NCBI RefSeq assembly: GCF_003063295.1 | Contig: NZ_MUXF01000001.1 | Location: 310,001-374,000 of the forward strand | Source: Arcobacter lacus | GTDB taxonomy: Bacteria > Campylobacterota > Campylobacteria > Campylobacterales > Arcobacteraceae | DNA length: 64,000 nt | Direction of reading: 5' to 3' | In this document: positions 8,934 through 18,719 of the stretch, piece after piece | Layout of the letters: the number at the start of each line of letters is the position of its first letter | How positions within the stretch are numbered: position 1 is the first letter of the stretch | Translations under genes and position numbers: made by a program | The notes under the pieces: generated by a model | What the model was told of the DNA's origin: nothing | The model's database searches: none | Seen by the model: only the letters and a program-made list of their open reading frames with translations

Positions 8934-9458
8934 CTATTTAAAAGATTGTACTGCAATTCTTGATACGATTTCACTTACAGCTTGGTCAGAAGCTTTAGTA
9001 ATAGCATCATATCTATTTGCATCAGTGATTGTTCCACCTATGTCAACAGCAAAGTCATATTCTCCGTCAACTGTAAATGATTTTTTTATTCCATTTTCTT
9101 TTCTATAATAATCAACTTTTATGAAAACTTCTGCTTTATATAGTTTATTATACCCTTTAGCATCATACTGTAATGCACTCATTCTAACAGAATTTATTCC
9201 CAAATTCATAATTACATCAGCATCATTTTCATTATTTACCATATTTGAATCAAGTTTTTGAATCAAAATTTTTGTAACAGCATCTTTCACTAAAACAGAG
9301 TTTTTAGGATCTTCTAAACTAACATCAAGTTTTACATAAACATTTCCAGCCATCTCTTTTTTTGCATAATAAGTTGATGGTTTATATCCACAAGCGACAA
9401 ATAAGAAAGCCAAACTTACAGAAAAAATAGTTAATAAAACTTTTTTTGTATGAAACAT
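8934..9458 (-). CDS. lptE: LPS-assembly lipoprotein, LptE-like
   Basis: This 174-residue protein has a lipoprotein signal peptide: Lys-rich start, hydrophobic core, and lipobox ending FVAC with acceptor Cys23 followed by GYKPS. That GYxPS beginning of the mature part is typical of LptE-type lipoproteins. The rest is a small alpha/beta domain (VKLDVSLEDPKNSVLVKD and KASDQAVSEIVSRIAVQSFK). LptE plugs the LptD barrel in the outer membrane during LPS insertion. The placement directly after leuS and before folC is the arrangement in Campylobacter relatives. LptE sequences diverge strongly, so the name rests on signal peptide, size and synteny. Confidence 0.72.
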   Translation of the reverse strand: MFHTKKVLLTIFSVSLAFLFVACGYKPSTYYAKKEMAGNVYVKLDVSLEDPKNSVLVKDAVTKILIQKLDSNMVNNENDADVIMNLGINSVRMSALQYDAKGYNKLYKAEVFIKVDYYRKENGIKKSFTVDGEYDFAVDIGGTITDANRYDAITKASDQAVSEIVSRIAVQSFK

Positions 9459-9460
9459 AT

Positions 9461-11926
9461 CTATCCTTTTATTACAAAGTTCACAAGTTTATTTGGAACA
9501 ACAATCTCTTTTAAAATTTCACTATTTTCTAACCATTTTGCAGAAGCAATTTTTGCTTTTACTAAAATTTCATCTTTTGAAGTATCTGGAGCAACTTCAA
9601 TCTCACATCTTTTTTTACCATTTACTGTTACTGCTAAAACTATTGATTCAAGTGCAAAAACTTCTTCTTTTAGTTCAATTTTTCCATCAAAATTTTTCAA
9701 ATCAAACAGTTTTTTTGATAATTCCCAACAAGCATGAGGAATAATTGGTTCTAAAATATTTGTTAAAATATAATAACCTTCTGCCCAAATACTATCATTT
9801 TTTTGAGTTTGAAGCGCATTTAAAGCTTCCATACAAGAAGCTATTAAAGTATTAAAAGTATAAGTTTTTGTAAATACTTCATTTGATTTTAATAATGCCT
9901 CATATACTTTTTTTCTTGCTTCTTTTTCTTCTTTACTTAAAGCTGAATGGTCTATTGATTTAAAATTATCTAATCCATTTTGATTTACATTTTCTGCTCT
10001 TTCAAAGAATTTTTTTATAAATCTAAAAGCACCTTCAACAGCACTATCATTCCACTCTAACTCTTTTGTTGGAGGAGCAGCAAAAAGAATAAATAATCTT
10101 GCAGTATCTGCACCATATTTGTCAATAATCAAATCAGGATCAACTACATTTCCTTTTGATTTTGACATTTTTGCACCATCTTTTAAAACCATTCCTTGAG
10201 TAAGAAGTTTTTTAAATGGTTCACTTGAATTTGTATATCCTAAATCTCTTAAAACTTTTGTAAAAAATCTTGCATATAAAAGGTGTAAAATCGCATGTTC
10301 AATTCCACCAATATATTGATCAACATCCATCCAATAATCACTATCTTCTTTTGATATTCCAACTTCATTCCATTTTTTATTATCAGTTGCATATCTTAAA
10401 AAATACCAAGATGATTGAACAAAAGTATCTAAAGTATCAGTTTCTCTAGTAGCTTTTTCTCCACATTTTGGACAAGTACAATGTTTCCAAGTTGGATGAG
10501 TATCTAAAGGATTTCCTTCTCCTGTAATTTCAACATCTTCAGGTAATGCAACTGGAAGATTTTCAATTTTTTCAGGAACTAAACCACATTTTTCACAATG
10601 AATAAATGGAATTGGTGCTCCCCAATATCTTTGTCTTGAAACACCCCAATCTCTTAACTTATAATTTACTTTTTTAATCCCAAAAGAATTTTGTTCAAAA
10701 TGATAAATTATTGCTTTTTTAGCTTCAGTATTTGTAACTCCAGTAAAATTTTCACTCTCTATTAATCTTCCTTCTGCTGTATAAGCTTCTGTTTGATTTT
10801 CAATAATTCCATCTGGTCCAACAATAACTTGTTTTATTGGTAAATCATATTTTTTTGCAAATTCAAAATCTCTTTGATCATGTGCTGGAACTGCCATAAC
10901 AGCACCTCCACCATAAGAACTTAATACAAAGTTTGCAACCCAAACAGGAATAGTTTTTCCTGTTAATGGATGCATTACTTCAATTTCTAAATCAATTCCT
11001 TCTTTTTCTTGAGTTGCTCTATCTCTTTCTGGAATTTTTTGCATAGCTTTTATAGCTTTTATTTTTTTCTCAGGTAAAAGATTTTTTTCAACTATATATT
11101 TAACTATTGGATGTTCAGGAGCAAGTGCAGAATAAGAAACTCCATAAATTGTATCAGGTCTTGTTGTAAATACAAAATATTTTGTAAAAGCTCTTTCTAA
11201 TTTTGCTTTTGATTCTTTTGATAAATCAAATTTAAACTCTAAACCTTCACTTCTTCCAATCCAATTTTCTTGCATTGTTAAAACTTGAGAAGGCCAATCT
11301 TCTTTTAATTTTTCTAAATCATCAAGTAACTCTTGTGCATATTTTGTAATACCAATATAATATCCTGGCATCTCTTTTTGTACAACTTCAGTTCCACATC
11401 TCCAACAACATCCTTCTTCAAGTTGTTCATTTGCTAAAACTGTTTGATCATGAGGACACCAATTTACAGTTGCAGATTTTCTATAAATGATTCCTGCTTC
11501 ATACATTTTAATAATAAATTCTTGTTCCCATTTTGTATAAAGCTCATCACTAGTTGCAAACTCTCTATTTTTTGAAAAAGATAAACCTAAAGATTTTAAT
11601 TCATCTCTCATATAATCAATATTTTCATAAGTCCATTTTTTAGGATGAAGTTTATGTTTTATTGCTGCATTTTCTGCTGGCATTCCAAAACTATCCCAAC
11701 CAATTGGGTGTAAAACATTAAAATCTGATTTTCTAAAATGTCTTGCAAAAGCATCACCAATACAATAGTTTCTAACATGTCCCATATGGATTCTACCACT
11801 TGGATATGGAAACATACTTAAAATATATTTTTTCTCTTTTGTTTTACTACTGCTTGGCTCAAAAGATTGATTCTCACTCCAAAAATTTTGCCATTTTTTT
11901 TCAATATCTTTTGAAATATATTCCAT
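9461..11926 (-). CDS. leuS: Leucyl-tRNA synthetase
   Basis: The enzyme charges tRNA-Leu. It has 821 residues, the usual bacterial length. Class I signatures are HMGH (47-50, within [13 protein letters not shown]) and [10 protein letters not shown] near residue 585. The CP1 editing domain lies between them ([27 protein letters not shown]), and CPHDQT and zinc-finger-like CEKCG / CPKCG pairs are visible. The start codon overlaps the stop of the upstream DUF6394-type gene by one base. The downstream LptE-like gene begins after 2 bp. Confidence 0.97.
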   Translation of the reverse strand: MEYISKDIEKKWQNFWSENQSFEPSSSKTKEKKYILSMFPYPSGRIHMGHVRNYCIGDAFARHFRKSDFNVLHPIGWDSFGMPAENAAIKHKLHPKKWTYENIDYMRDELKSLGLSFSKNREFATSDELYTKWEQEFIIKMYEAGIIYRKSATVNWCPHDQTVLANEQLEEGCCWRCGTEVVQKEMPGYYIGITKYAQELLDDLEKLKEDWPSQVLTMQENWIGRSEGLEFKFDLSKESKAKLERAFTKYFVFTTRPDTIYGVSYSALAPEHPIVKYIVEKNLLPEKKIKAIKAMQKIPERDRATQEKEGIDLEIEVMHPLTGKTIPVWVANFVLSSYGGGAVMAVPAHDQRDFEFAKKYDLPIKQVIVGPDGIIENQTEAYTAEGRLIESENFTGVTNTEAKKAIIYHFEQNSFGIKKVNYKLRDWGVSRQRYWGAPIPFIHCEKCGLVPEKIENLPVALPEDVEITGEGNPLDTHPTWKHCTCPKCGEKATRETDTLDTFVQSSWYFLRYATDNKKWNEVGISKEDSDYWMDVDQYIGGIEHAILHLLYARFFTKVLRDLGYTNSSEPFKKLLTQGMVLKDGAKMSKSKGNVVDPDLIIDKYGADTARLFILFAAPPTKELEWNDSAVEGAFRFIKKFFERAENVNQNGLDNFKSIDHSALSKEEKEARKKVYEALLKSNEVFTKTYTFNTLIASCMEALNALQTQKNDSIWAEGYYILTNILEPIIPHACWELSKKLFDLKNFDGKIELKEEVFALESIVLAVTVNGKKRCEIEVAPDTSKDEILVKAKIASAKWLENSEILKEIVVPNKLVNFVIKG

Positions 11927-12270
11927 TAAAAATCTTCCTTATCTTGACTTTTTGCACTTTCAATTAAAGCAAGAGCTATTGAAAAAATATTTGCTACTAT
12001 AGCTCCAATTGCTAATGATATAGCCAAAGGTAAATTGTTTGTAAAAGTAAGTACAAAGAATGATGGAATTAAGTGTAAATCTGCAACTAAAGAACTAGCT
12101 AATAACTCAGCTGCAAGTAAATTTTTAACACCTAGTTTTAATATTGTTGAAATCACATTTACACTTGCCGCAATAAATAAAGCTATTGCATTTGGCTCAT
12201 ATAAAAAACCTGCTGTCGTAGTCAAAGACATTAGTGAAAAGAAAATATATATTACCTTACCCCAGTCCAT
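11926..12270 (-). CDS. Small integral membrane protein (DUF6394-like)
   Basis: The protein is 114 residues, nearly all hydrophobic, with about three to four predicted membrane helices (starting [20 protein letters not shown]) and a charged C-terminus ([11 protein letters not shown]). It is coupled to leuS by a one-base stop/start overlap. I associate this small protein in front of leuS with the DUF6394 family of Campylobacterota, but from memory only. Function is unknown. It is divergent from motA, with about 146 bp of AT-rich promoter region between. Confidence 0.65.
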   Translation of the reverse strand: MDWGKVIYIFFSLMSLTTTAGFLYEPNAIALFIAASVNVISTILKLGVKNLLAAELLASSLVADLHLIPSFFVLTFTNNLPLAISLAIGAIVANIFSIALALIESAKSQDKEDF

Positions 12271-12385
12271 TTTTATCCTTTTTTATTTTTTATCAAAGTT
12301 AAGATGATAACTAAAAAATGTTAAAAAATTGCTTTTCATTTATCACTAATAATATTACAGCAAATTTTTAATAATTATTAGATAA

Positions 12386-12416
12386 TATAATATACAAAAA
12401 ATTATCAGGATATTTT
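12386..12416 (+). promoter_or_regulatory. Sigma70-type -10 element and ribosome-binding site for motA
   Basis: A perfect TATAAT lies at 12386-12391 in a very AT-rich stretch without a clear -35, as usual in this phylum. An AGGA ribosome-binding site is centred near 12408. No sigma28 or sigma54 flagellar promoter was seen, suggesting housekeeping expression of the stator genes. Confidence 0.5.
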
Positions 12417-13175
12417 ATGGATTTATCAGTACTTATAGGTATGATTGGTGCGGTTGCTTCTATTTCAATTGGTGACTTAATGGAGGGAGGAAATCCTCTT
12501 CACGTTCTTCATTTTTCATCTTTTCTTATTGTTATTCCAACAGCTATGTTATCTGCTGTAACAGCGACTGAGTCACATGCAATATCTGCAGCTTTTAAAG
12601 AATTTAAGATGATATTTAAAAAGTTGCCTATAAATTTTGAAGCTAGAATTGATGAATTAGTCGAATATGCAATTACTGTTAAGAAACAAGGTGTTCTTGC
12701 TTTAGAAAAAGATGTTCAAGTAATAGAACATGAATTTTTAAAAGAAGCTTTGAGTATGGTTATTGATGGTTCAAAAGAAGAACAAATTGAAGAATCTTTA
12801 GAACCAGTTATAGAAGAAACAGAGCACTATTATCACAGTGCATCTCATTACTGGTTGCTTGCTGGAGAAACATGTCCTACAATGGGACTTGTTGGAGCCG
12901 TTTTAGGACTTATTTTAGCTTTACAAAAATTAGATAATCCAGCAGAAATGGCAGCAGGAATTGCAGGAGCATTTACAGCAACTGTTACGGGGATTGCTGG
13001 TTCATATATGTTTTTAGGTCCTTGGGGATTAAAAATGAAAGCAAAAGGTCACGTTATAGTAAAAGAACAACAATTAATTTTGGCTGCAGCAAAAGGTATG
13101 GCTAGAGGTGATGCACCAGGTGAATTGAAACTAAAATTAACAAAAATGGTAACAGCAATGCCATTAAAAGTTTAA
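12417..13175 (+). CDS. motA: Flagellar motor stator protein MotA
   Basis: MotA is the peptidoglycan-independent half of the proton-driven stator. It has 252 residues with four membrane helices: two near the N-terminus (LIGMIGAVASISIGDLMEGG, FSSFLIVIPTAMLSAVTATE), a cytoplasmic domain (about 60-145) carrying torque-generating charged residues, and two C-terminal helices with the conserved CPTMGLVGAVLGL and TATVTGIAGSYMFLGPW. MotB starts 3 bp after its stop, so the pair forms one operon. Confidence 0.95.
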   Translation: MDLSVLIGMIGAVASISIGDLMEGGNPLHVLHFSSFLIVIPTAMLSAVTATESHAISAAFKEFKMIFKKLPINFEARIDELVEYAITVKKQGVLALEKDVQVIEHEFLKEALSMVIDGSKEEQIEESLEPVIEETEHYYHSASHYWLLAGETCPTMGLVGAVLGLILALQKLDNPAEMAAGIAGAFTATVTGIAGSYMFLGPWGLKMKAKGHVIVKEQQLILAAAKGMARGDAPGELKLKLTKMVTAMPLKV

Positions 13176-13178
13176 TAC

Positions 13179-13934
13179 ATGGCAAAAAAGAAATGTAAAT
13201 GTGAATGTCCAGCAGGTGAAAAATGGGCAGTTCCTTATGCAGACTTTCTTAGTTTATTACTAGCTTTATTTATTGCACTTTATGCACTTGCTTCAGTAAA
13301 TGTTGAGAAACAAAGAGCACTAAAAGAAGAATTTATGAAAATATATAATTTTGCAGCTTCTGATACTATAAAAGAACAAGAAGAAACAGAAAAATCAATG
13401 ACAACTGATCCTACAAATGAACCTGATGAAGGAAGAAAACCTATTGTTCCACCTCTTTCTAAACAAAATGAATTAGAAAATAAAAATGCAAAGGGAGGAA
13501 ATTTATTAGAGTTATCTGATGGAACTTTTATGAGTGTTCCTGCTCACTTAGTATTTGAATCAGGAAAAGCGGAATTAACAGGTAATGATTCAGCAGATTT
13601 TCTAAAAAAATTAGCACAACTTATTTCTGCAATGCCAAGTGACACAGAAATAAATGTAAAAGGTTATGCTGATGATAGTGAAGTTAATAAATCTCGATAT
13701 AGAGATGCTTTAGATTTATCAACTGCACGTGCAAACAATGTTATTAGAGAACTTTTAAAATATAATATTCCTAGCAATAGATTATATTCAAGTGGCTATG
13801 GCTCAAATAAATCTGGAAATTTAAAAGATAAAAAAGTTGTTGTATTTGAATTACAAACAATGCAAAAAGTAGAAGAAGGTAATGTAGATTTAGAAACAAT
13901 ATTTAACAACATGAAAGATAATGGGCAACAGTAA
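13179..13934 (+). CDS. motB: Flagellar motor stator protein MotB
   Basis: MotB anchors the stator to peptidoglycan and carries the proton-binding Asp. The 251-residue protein begins with a Cys/Lys-rich cytoplasmic tip (MAKKKCKCEC), then one membrane helix containing VPYADFLSLLLALFIALYA, where Asp22 is the proton acceptor. A plug and linker region follows (about 48-110), then an OmpA-type peptidoglycan-binding domain (about 115-235: VKGYADDSEV, LSTARANNVIREL, YSSGYGSNK). It is co-transcribed with motA and followed after 5 bp by a small membrane protein gene. Confidence 0.95.
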   Translation: MAKKKCKCECPAGEKWAVPYADFLSLLLALFIALYALASVNVEKQRALKEEFMKIYNFAASDTIKEQEETEKSMTTDPTNEPDEGRKPIVPPLSKQNELENKNAKGGNLLELSDGTFMSVPAHLVFESGKAELTGNDSADFLKKLAQLISAMPSDTEINVKGYADDSEVNKSRYRDALDLSTARANNVIRELLKYNIPSNRLYSSGYGSNKSGNLKDKKVVVFELQTMQKVEEGNVDLETIFNNMKDNGQQ

Positions 13935-13939
13935 TAATT

Positions 13940-14344
13940 ATGAAAGAGAAAAGAAGAATTCTTTGGCCAAAGTCAAAATGTTGTTTAAAAAAATTTCTTG
14001 ATTTAGAGTTTCTTGCAAAATATGGTTCAATAGCTGTTATAATTGGTTCAATAGTTGTACAATCATTAAATATAATGGAAAATAAAAACTTTGAACTATC
14101 TTTTTTTTCAATAATAGTTAATCTATTTTTTTTAGTTGTAGTTTTAACAAAATTAGAAATTCTAAAAATTGATTCTTTGGAAAAATATTTGGATGGCTTA
14201 CTAAAGATTATGATATTTATATTTCTTTTAAATTTTGTTGCTTATTTATCAACTACAAACTTAATTCAAAATTATGTATATGCACCATTAAGCTTTTTAG
14301 GTGCATATTTTTTCTTTTTATTGCTGTATAGAAAGTCTATTTAA
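13940..14344 (+). CDS. Small four-helix membrane protein in the mot operon
   Basis: This 134-residue protein has a basic N-terminus (MKEKRRILWPKSKCCLKK) followed by about four membrane helices (near residues 30-47, 55-75, 92-110 and 113-130). I do not recognise a family. It begins 5 bp after motB, so it is very probably part of the stator operon. Its last 8 bases overlap, tail to tail, with a small gene on the other strand. A stator accessory role is possible from position only. Confidence 0.65.
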   Translation: MKEKRRILWPKSKCCLKKFLDLEFLAKYGSIAVIIGSIVVQSLNIMENKNFELSFFSIIVNLFFLVVVLTKLEILKIDSLEKYLDGLLKIMIFIFLLNFVAYLSTTNLIQNYVYAPLSFLGAYFFFLLLYRKSI

Positions 14345-14516
14345 AGACTTCTTTTAAAGCGTTTCTTCTATCTTTTATAGAACTTTGTTGTGTTTCTTTA
14401 TTCTCCACTATTTCTTCTTCGACTTTTTTATTGCTATCAATTATTTTAAAAATAATAGTAGCCAAAAGAATTAAAAGTACAACTGTAATACCTATTAATA
14501 CTTTACTAGATTTCAT
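14337..14516 (-). CDS. Short single-pass membrane protein downstream of secF
   Basis: This is a 59-residue open frame on the minus strand. It has a basic start (MKSSK), one membrane helix (VLIGITVVLLILLATIIFKI), and a charged tail of about 35 residues rich in Lys and Glu (SNKKVEEEIVENKETQQSS) ending RRNALKEVFK. A GGGT-type ribosome-binding site lies about 8 bases before the ATG. It follows secF by about 70 bp, so it may be read with the sec genes. Composition and membrane-anchor layout look like a genuine gene, but I cannot name it. A YajC- or SecG-like helper is only a guess. Confidence 0.55.
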   Translation of the reverse strand: MKSSKVLIGITVVLLILLATIIFKIIDSNKKVEEEIVENKETQQSSIKDRRNALKEVFK

Positions 14517-14536
14517 AAATTTCTAACCCTTGTTTC

Positions 14537-14568
14537 AAGCACTCAAAGACTTTCCTCTTTGGATGCTT
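14537..14568 (+). terminator. Imperfect hairpin, possible terminator of the mot operon
   Basis: AAGCACTCAAAGA (14537-14549) can pair with TCTTTGGATGCTT (14556-14568), with one mismatch and one wobble, around a 6-base loop. On the plus strand it is followed by TATACTTTTTTA, a weak U tract, so it could end motA-motB transcripts. On the minus strand there is no U tract. Confidence 0.35.
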
Positions 14569-14585
14569 TATACTTTTTTAATATG

Positions 14586-15554
14586 TTAAATTGTTCCTTG
14601 TTCATACATTGAACGAAGTTTTTCTTTATCTTTTTTTCTTTTTATTTTTTCTGCTTCTTTATTTCTATAATCATCAACAGAGAAACCAAAGAATTTTAGG
14701 AAACTTGAAACGAAATAAATAGATGAATATGTTCCAATTATAATTCCCACAAATAAAGTAAATGAAAATGCATAAATAATTTCACCACCAAAAATAAGCA
14801 TCGTTGTTACAACAAATAAAGTTGAAAGTGACGTTAAAATAGTTCTTGATAAAGTTCTACTAACTGATTCATTAATAATTTTATCTAAATCTTTTTCTTT
14901 TGTTATTTGAACTTGTTCTCTAATTCTATCATTAACAATAATTGTATCATTTATCGTGTATCCAATTAGAGTTAAAAGGGCAGCAATCATATCTAAGTTA
15001 ATATCTACTTTAAATAAACTTAAAAGTCCTAAAGTAATGATGATATCATGAATAAGACCTAAAATAGATGCAATAGCAAATCTCCACTCAAATCTCCAAC
15101 CAATATATATCAATATTGCTGCTAAAGCTAAAATTAAAGATGTAACACCTTTTTCTCTAAGTTCAGCACCTACTTTTGAACCAACCATATCAATTTTTCT
15201 AATCTCGAAATTTCCTGTTGGAACTAGAATTTTATTCATTTCATCACTAATATCATGACTTAAATCCGAACTAGTACCCGTAATTCTGATTGTTAATTCT
15301 TCAGCTGAACCAAACTCTGTTACAACTGCACTTGCATATTTTGTATCTTTTAAAACTTCTCTTATTTTTTCAATAGGTGCAGTTTGATCATATTTTACTT
15401 GAACAATTGTTCCACCAACAAAATCAATACCAAAGTTAAAACCTCTTGTAAAAACTAATACTAATGAAATAATCATCAAAATAGTTGAGAAAATCAAGAA
15501 AGGCCACTTTTTACCCATAAAATCATAGATTTTTTTCTGATTAAAAATTTCCAT
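14586..15554 (-). CDS. secF: Protein translocase subunit SecF
   Basis: SecF works with SecD to use proton motive force for late steps of Sec export. The 322-residue protein has an N-terminal helix, the conserved FGIDFVGGTIVQV (about 41-53), a small periplasmic P1-like domain, and five C-terminal helices (including YIGWRFEWRFAIASILGLIHD and IAALLTLIGYTINDTIIVNDR). The tail is basic and Lys-rich. The start overlaps the secD stop by one base. A second secF is not needed: the gene is intact. Confidence 0.96.
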   Translation of the reverse strand: MEIFNQKKIYDFMGKKWPFLIFSTILMIISLVLVFTRGFNFGIDFVGGTIVQVKYDQTAPIEKIREVLKDTKYASAVVTEFGSAEELTIRITGTSSDLSHDISDEMNKILVPTGNFEIRKIDMVGSKVGAELREKGVTSLILALAAILIYIGWRFEWRFAIASILGLIHDIIITLGLLSLFKVDINLDMIAALLTLIGYTINDTIIVNDRIREQVQITKEKDLDKIINESVSRTLSRTILTSLSTLFVVTTMLIFGGEIIYAFSFTLFVGIIIGTYSSIYFVSSFLKFFGFSVDDYRNKEAEKIKRKKDKEKLRSMYEQGTI

Positions 15555-17119
15555 TATTTAACTCCAAACCATTTTTTATGGTCTTTATCTTTTACAATTT
15601 TTGGTAATATTGCTTGATAAATACCTTGTGTTCCTAAAATTGATGTTAACATTGAAGTTAAAATACCAATAGCAATAGTTACAGCAAAACCTTTAATTGG
15701 TCCTGTTCCATAAGCATATAAAACCATAGCAACTAATAAAGTTGTAATATTTGCATCAACAATCGCCCTCATTGCATTAGAATATCCATCTTCAATAGCT
15801 TTTGGTATTGTTGCACCTGTCCTTAAAACTTCTCTAATTCTTTCATTAATAATAACATTTGCATCAATTGCCATACCAATTGTAAGAATAATTCCAGCCA
15901 TTCCAGGAAGTGTTAAAGTCGCACCAAATAGAGCAATTACTCCAATAATAATGAAAATATTTGCAACTAAAGCAACATTTGCAATAAGCCCTGCTCTTCT
16001 ATAATAAGCTATCATAAATAGAAAAATCAAAACTGTACCAGAAACTAATGCTAACATAGAAGCTTTTATTGAATCAGCTCCTAAAGATGGTCCAACACTT
16101 CTTTTTTCTAGTAATGTTACACTTGCAGGAAGTGCTCCACTTTTTAAAGCAATTGCAACATTTCCAGCTTCAGCAACTGTAAATCCACCAGAAATTTGCC
16201 CTGTTCCTCCACCAATTCTTTCATTGATATTTGGAGCAGAATAAACTTTTCCATCAAGTACAATAGCCAATCTTTTACCTACATTTTTTGCAGTAAAATC
16301 TCCAAAAATTCTTGCACCAGCTGAATTTAGTGTAAATCCAATCACAGGTTGATTTTGTTGACTAAATGAAACATGTGCATCAACAATTTGACTACCATTT
16401 AAAATAGGTATCTCTTTTACAAGATATTTAACATTTGGATTATTAGTATCTTCTAAAATCAAATCACCATAAGCTGCTGCTTGAGAAGATGTCATACTAT
16501 GTACTTGACTTGCTCTATCTTCATCAACTGCCATTAATTCCAAATTTGCAGGTTTAGAAATAAGTTCACGTGCAGATTTTTCTTCTTCTGCTGTTTTTAT
16601 TCCTGGAAGTTGAACAACAATATCTGTTTCACCTTGTCTCAAAACTGTTGGTTCAGACAAACCAAATTGGTCAAGTCTATTTCTAATAGTTTCAACAGCT
16701 TGAGAAACAGCAAAATCTTTTGTCTTGATTTCATCTTCTTTAGTTAGTTTTATGTGATATTCTAAATCATTTATTGAAATATCCAATCCATTTATTTCTT
16801 TTAACATAGTATCCATTTTAGGTATTTCATCTTTATCTAAAACAGAAAAAGTGATAATATCATTTGAAATAGTTAATCCATCAATTAAAAGTTCTTCATC
16901 ATCTGAAAAATATTTTATTGATGTTGCTACTGATTTTATTTTTGAAGTTACCGCTTCGTGAGTATTTACACCTAAAAGTAAATGTAAACCACCTTGAAGG
17001 TCTAATCCTAAAGATATTTTTTTACCGTGTTCTGTTTGAAATAAAGATGGAATTGACAATGCAATACCAAAAATAATACTAATAAGAAAAATTACGAGTT
17101 TATAATTAAAAATTTTCAA
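15554..17119 (-). CDS. secD: Protein translocase subunit SecD
   Basis: SecD is the larger partner of SecF. The 521-residue protein has an N-terminal helix, DLQGGLHLLLG (40-50), a large periplasmic P1 head with VETIRNRLDQFGLSEP and VQLPGI, and a C-terminal bundle with LPGMAGIILTIGMAIDANVIINERIRE split over two helices. It is shorter than E. coli SecD (615), typical of this phylum. It follows yajC by 66 bp and overlaps secF by one base. Confidence 0.96.
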   Translation of the reverse strand: MKIFNYKLVIFLISIIFGIALSIPSLFQTEHGKKISLGLDLQGGLHLLLGVNTHEAVTSKIKSVATSIKYFSDDEELLIDGLTISNDIITFSVLDKDEIPKMDTMLKEINGLDISINDLEYHIKLTKEDEIKTKDFAVSQAVETIRNRLDQFGLSEPTVLRQGETDIVVQLPGIKTAEEEKSARELISKPANLELMAVDEDRASQVHSMTSSQAAAYGDLILEDTNNPNVKYLVKEIPILNGSQIVDAHVSFSQQNQPVIGFTLNSAGARIFGDFTAKNVGKRLAIVLDGKVYSAPNINERIGGGTGQISGGFTVAEAGNVAIALKSGALPASVTLLEKRSVGPSLGADSIKASMLALVSGTVLIFLFMIAYYRRAGLIANVALVANIFIIIGVIALFGATLTLPGMAGIILTIGMAIDANVIINERIREVLRTGATIPKAIEDGYSNAMRAIVDANITTLLVAMVLYAYGTGPIKGFAVTIAIGILTSMLTSILGTQGIYQAILPKIVKDKDHKKWFGVK

Positions 17120-17185
17120 TTTTTTTCCTTAAATCAGGTTAAAAAGGTGCTTTAAGATATGTAAAGAATACATATCTTAGAAAGT

Positions 17186-17449
17186 TTAGTCTTCTAAAAG
17201 TTTTGCTACAAACTCTTTTATTAGCTTCATCTCACTTCCATCGTTATTTTTTACTAGAAAATATGTCTCTTCTACTTTAACAACTTCTACCATTAAGCCA
17301 CCATTTGTTACAATCTTATCACCTTTTTTTAAATTAGCAACCATATCTCTATGAGCTTTCGCTTGTTTTTGTTGTGGTCTAATTATTAAAAAATAAAAAA
17401 TAGCAAACAATGCAACAAGAGGTAACAATGAACTTACTAAATCATTCAT
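17186..17449 (-). CDS. yajC: Preprotein translocase subunit YajC
   Basis: The protein has 87 residues with one N-terminal membrane helix (LVSSLLPLVALFAIFYFLII), the family hallmark RPQQKQAK, and a small cytoplasmic domain (LKKGDKIVTNGGLMVEV). It is a Sec accessory that copurifies with SecDF. It heads the yajC-secD-secF run and is divergent from lnt, with about 28 bp between the two starts, so both promoters must be compressed into or overlap coding sequence. Confidence 0.95.
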   Translation of the reverse strand: MNDLVSSLLPLVALFAIFYFLIIRPQQKQAKAHRDMVANLKKGDKIVTNGGLMVEVVKVEETYFLVKNNDGSEMKLIKEFVAKLLED

Positions 17450-17477
17450 CTAATTTCCTTTTTAAAAGTGGTTTATT

Positions 17478-18710
17478 ATGTTTTTGCTAAAACGGGAATA
17501 TTTTATCCAAAACTTTATAATAAAAGGCTTGTTCACTGCAATTTTATTAAGTTTGTTTATTTACTTAAGTTATTTTGATATTGAAATAAAGATTATCAAT
17601 ACATTAATTGGTCTTTTAGGTATATACTTTTTACTTACAATTCCTAAAAAAGCTCTATTTATAGCAGGATTTTTTACTGGTATTTTATGGTGTAATTGGA
17701 TGAGTGTTAGTTTACAATACTACGATTTGAAATATTTAACTCCTGTTTTAATCCTTGGAATTGGTTTAGTTTATGGAATAATTTTTTATTTATTTGCCTT
17801 TATAGACAAACTTACTATTAGAATATTGATGGTTTTTGGATTTACCTTTTTTGCTCCTTTTGGCTTTAATTGGATGAAATTTGAATTGTTATTTATAGAT
17901 TCTTATATAAGCACTTCAAAAATAGCTTTTGCTTTGATACTTATCTCTTTTTATTTTATTATTAAACTAAAAAAACATAAACTTTTAGGAATTATTCCTC
18001 TTTTATTTATTTTTGACTTTGGAAAGGGAACTTATATAGATACTCCAAAAGCAAAAATTTATATGCCACAAATGTATATAAATCAAGATTTAAAATGGCA
18101 AAAAGAGTACCAAAAAGAGTTAAATGCAAAAAATATTGAGGAAATACACAAAGCAATAGATTTAAAAAAAGATTTAGTAATATTACCTGAAACTGCTTTT
18201 TCAACTGCATTAAATAGAAATATTGTTTTACTAAATGAGTTAAAAAATCTATCTTTTAGTATCGATATAATTACAGGTGCTTTATATGTTGAAAATAATC
18301 AAATATTTAATGCCACTTATCATATAAGCAATGGTGAAGTAAAAATCGCTCAAAAAGTTGTGCTTGTTCCTTTTGGTGAAAAAATTCCACTTCCTAAATA
18401 TTTTGTTGATTTGATAAATAAAACTTTTTATAACGGTGCGCAAGATTATACAGAAGCTTCAGAACCAACTGATTTTGTAGTTTTAGGTGAAAAATATAGA
18501 AATGCTATTTGTTATGAAGGAACAACTGATACAATCTATGAAAATTTAGGTGATACAAGATATATAATAATGACTTCAAATAATGCTTGGTTTACACCTT
18601 CGATTGAGCCAACACTGCAAGATTTGCTTTTAAAATATTATTCAAAAAAATATCAAGTTACAGTTTTTCATATAGTAAATGGAAGTCCTAATAAAATCTA
18701 TCGTCCATAA
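17478..18710 (+). CDS. lnt: Apolipoprotein N-acyltransferase Lnt
   Basis: Lnt transfers the third acyl chain to the N-terminal Cys of lipoproteins at the inner membrane. The 410-residue protein starts with about 170 residues of membrane helices, then a nitrilase-type periplasmic domain. The catalytic triad is visible: Glu in LPETAF (near 237), Lys in VPFGEKIPLP (near 301) and Cys in NAICYEG (near 346). It is shorter than E. coli Lnt (512), mostly at the C-terminus, which ends NGSPNKIYRP without an obvious last helix. It is divergent from yajC, an arrangement I know from Campylobacter. Nine bases separate its stop from that of the DUF4105 gene. Confidence 0.92.
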   Translation: MFLLKREYFIQNFIIKGLFTAILLSLFIYLSYFDIEIKIINTLIGLLGIYFLLTIPKKALFIAGFFTGILWCNWMSVSLQYYDLKYLTPVLILGIGLVYGIIFYLFAFIDKLTIRILMVFGFTFFAPFGFNWMKFELLFIDSYISTSKIAFALILISFYFIIKLKKHKLLGIIPLLFIFDFGKGTYIDTPKAKIYMPQMYINQDLKWQKEYQKELNAKNIEEIHKAIDLKKDLVILPETAFSTALNRNIVLLNELKNLSFSIDIITGALYVENNQIFNATYHISNGEVKIAQKVVLVPFGEKIPLPKYFVDLINKTFYNGAQDYTEASEPTDFVVLGEKYRNAICYEGTTDTIYENLGDTRYIIMTSNNAWFTPSIEPTLQDLLLKYYSKKYQVTVFHIVNGSPNKIYRP

Positions 18711-18719
18711 GTACTGAGT

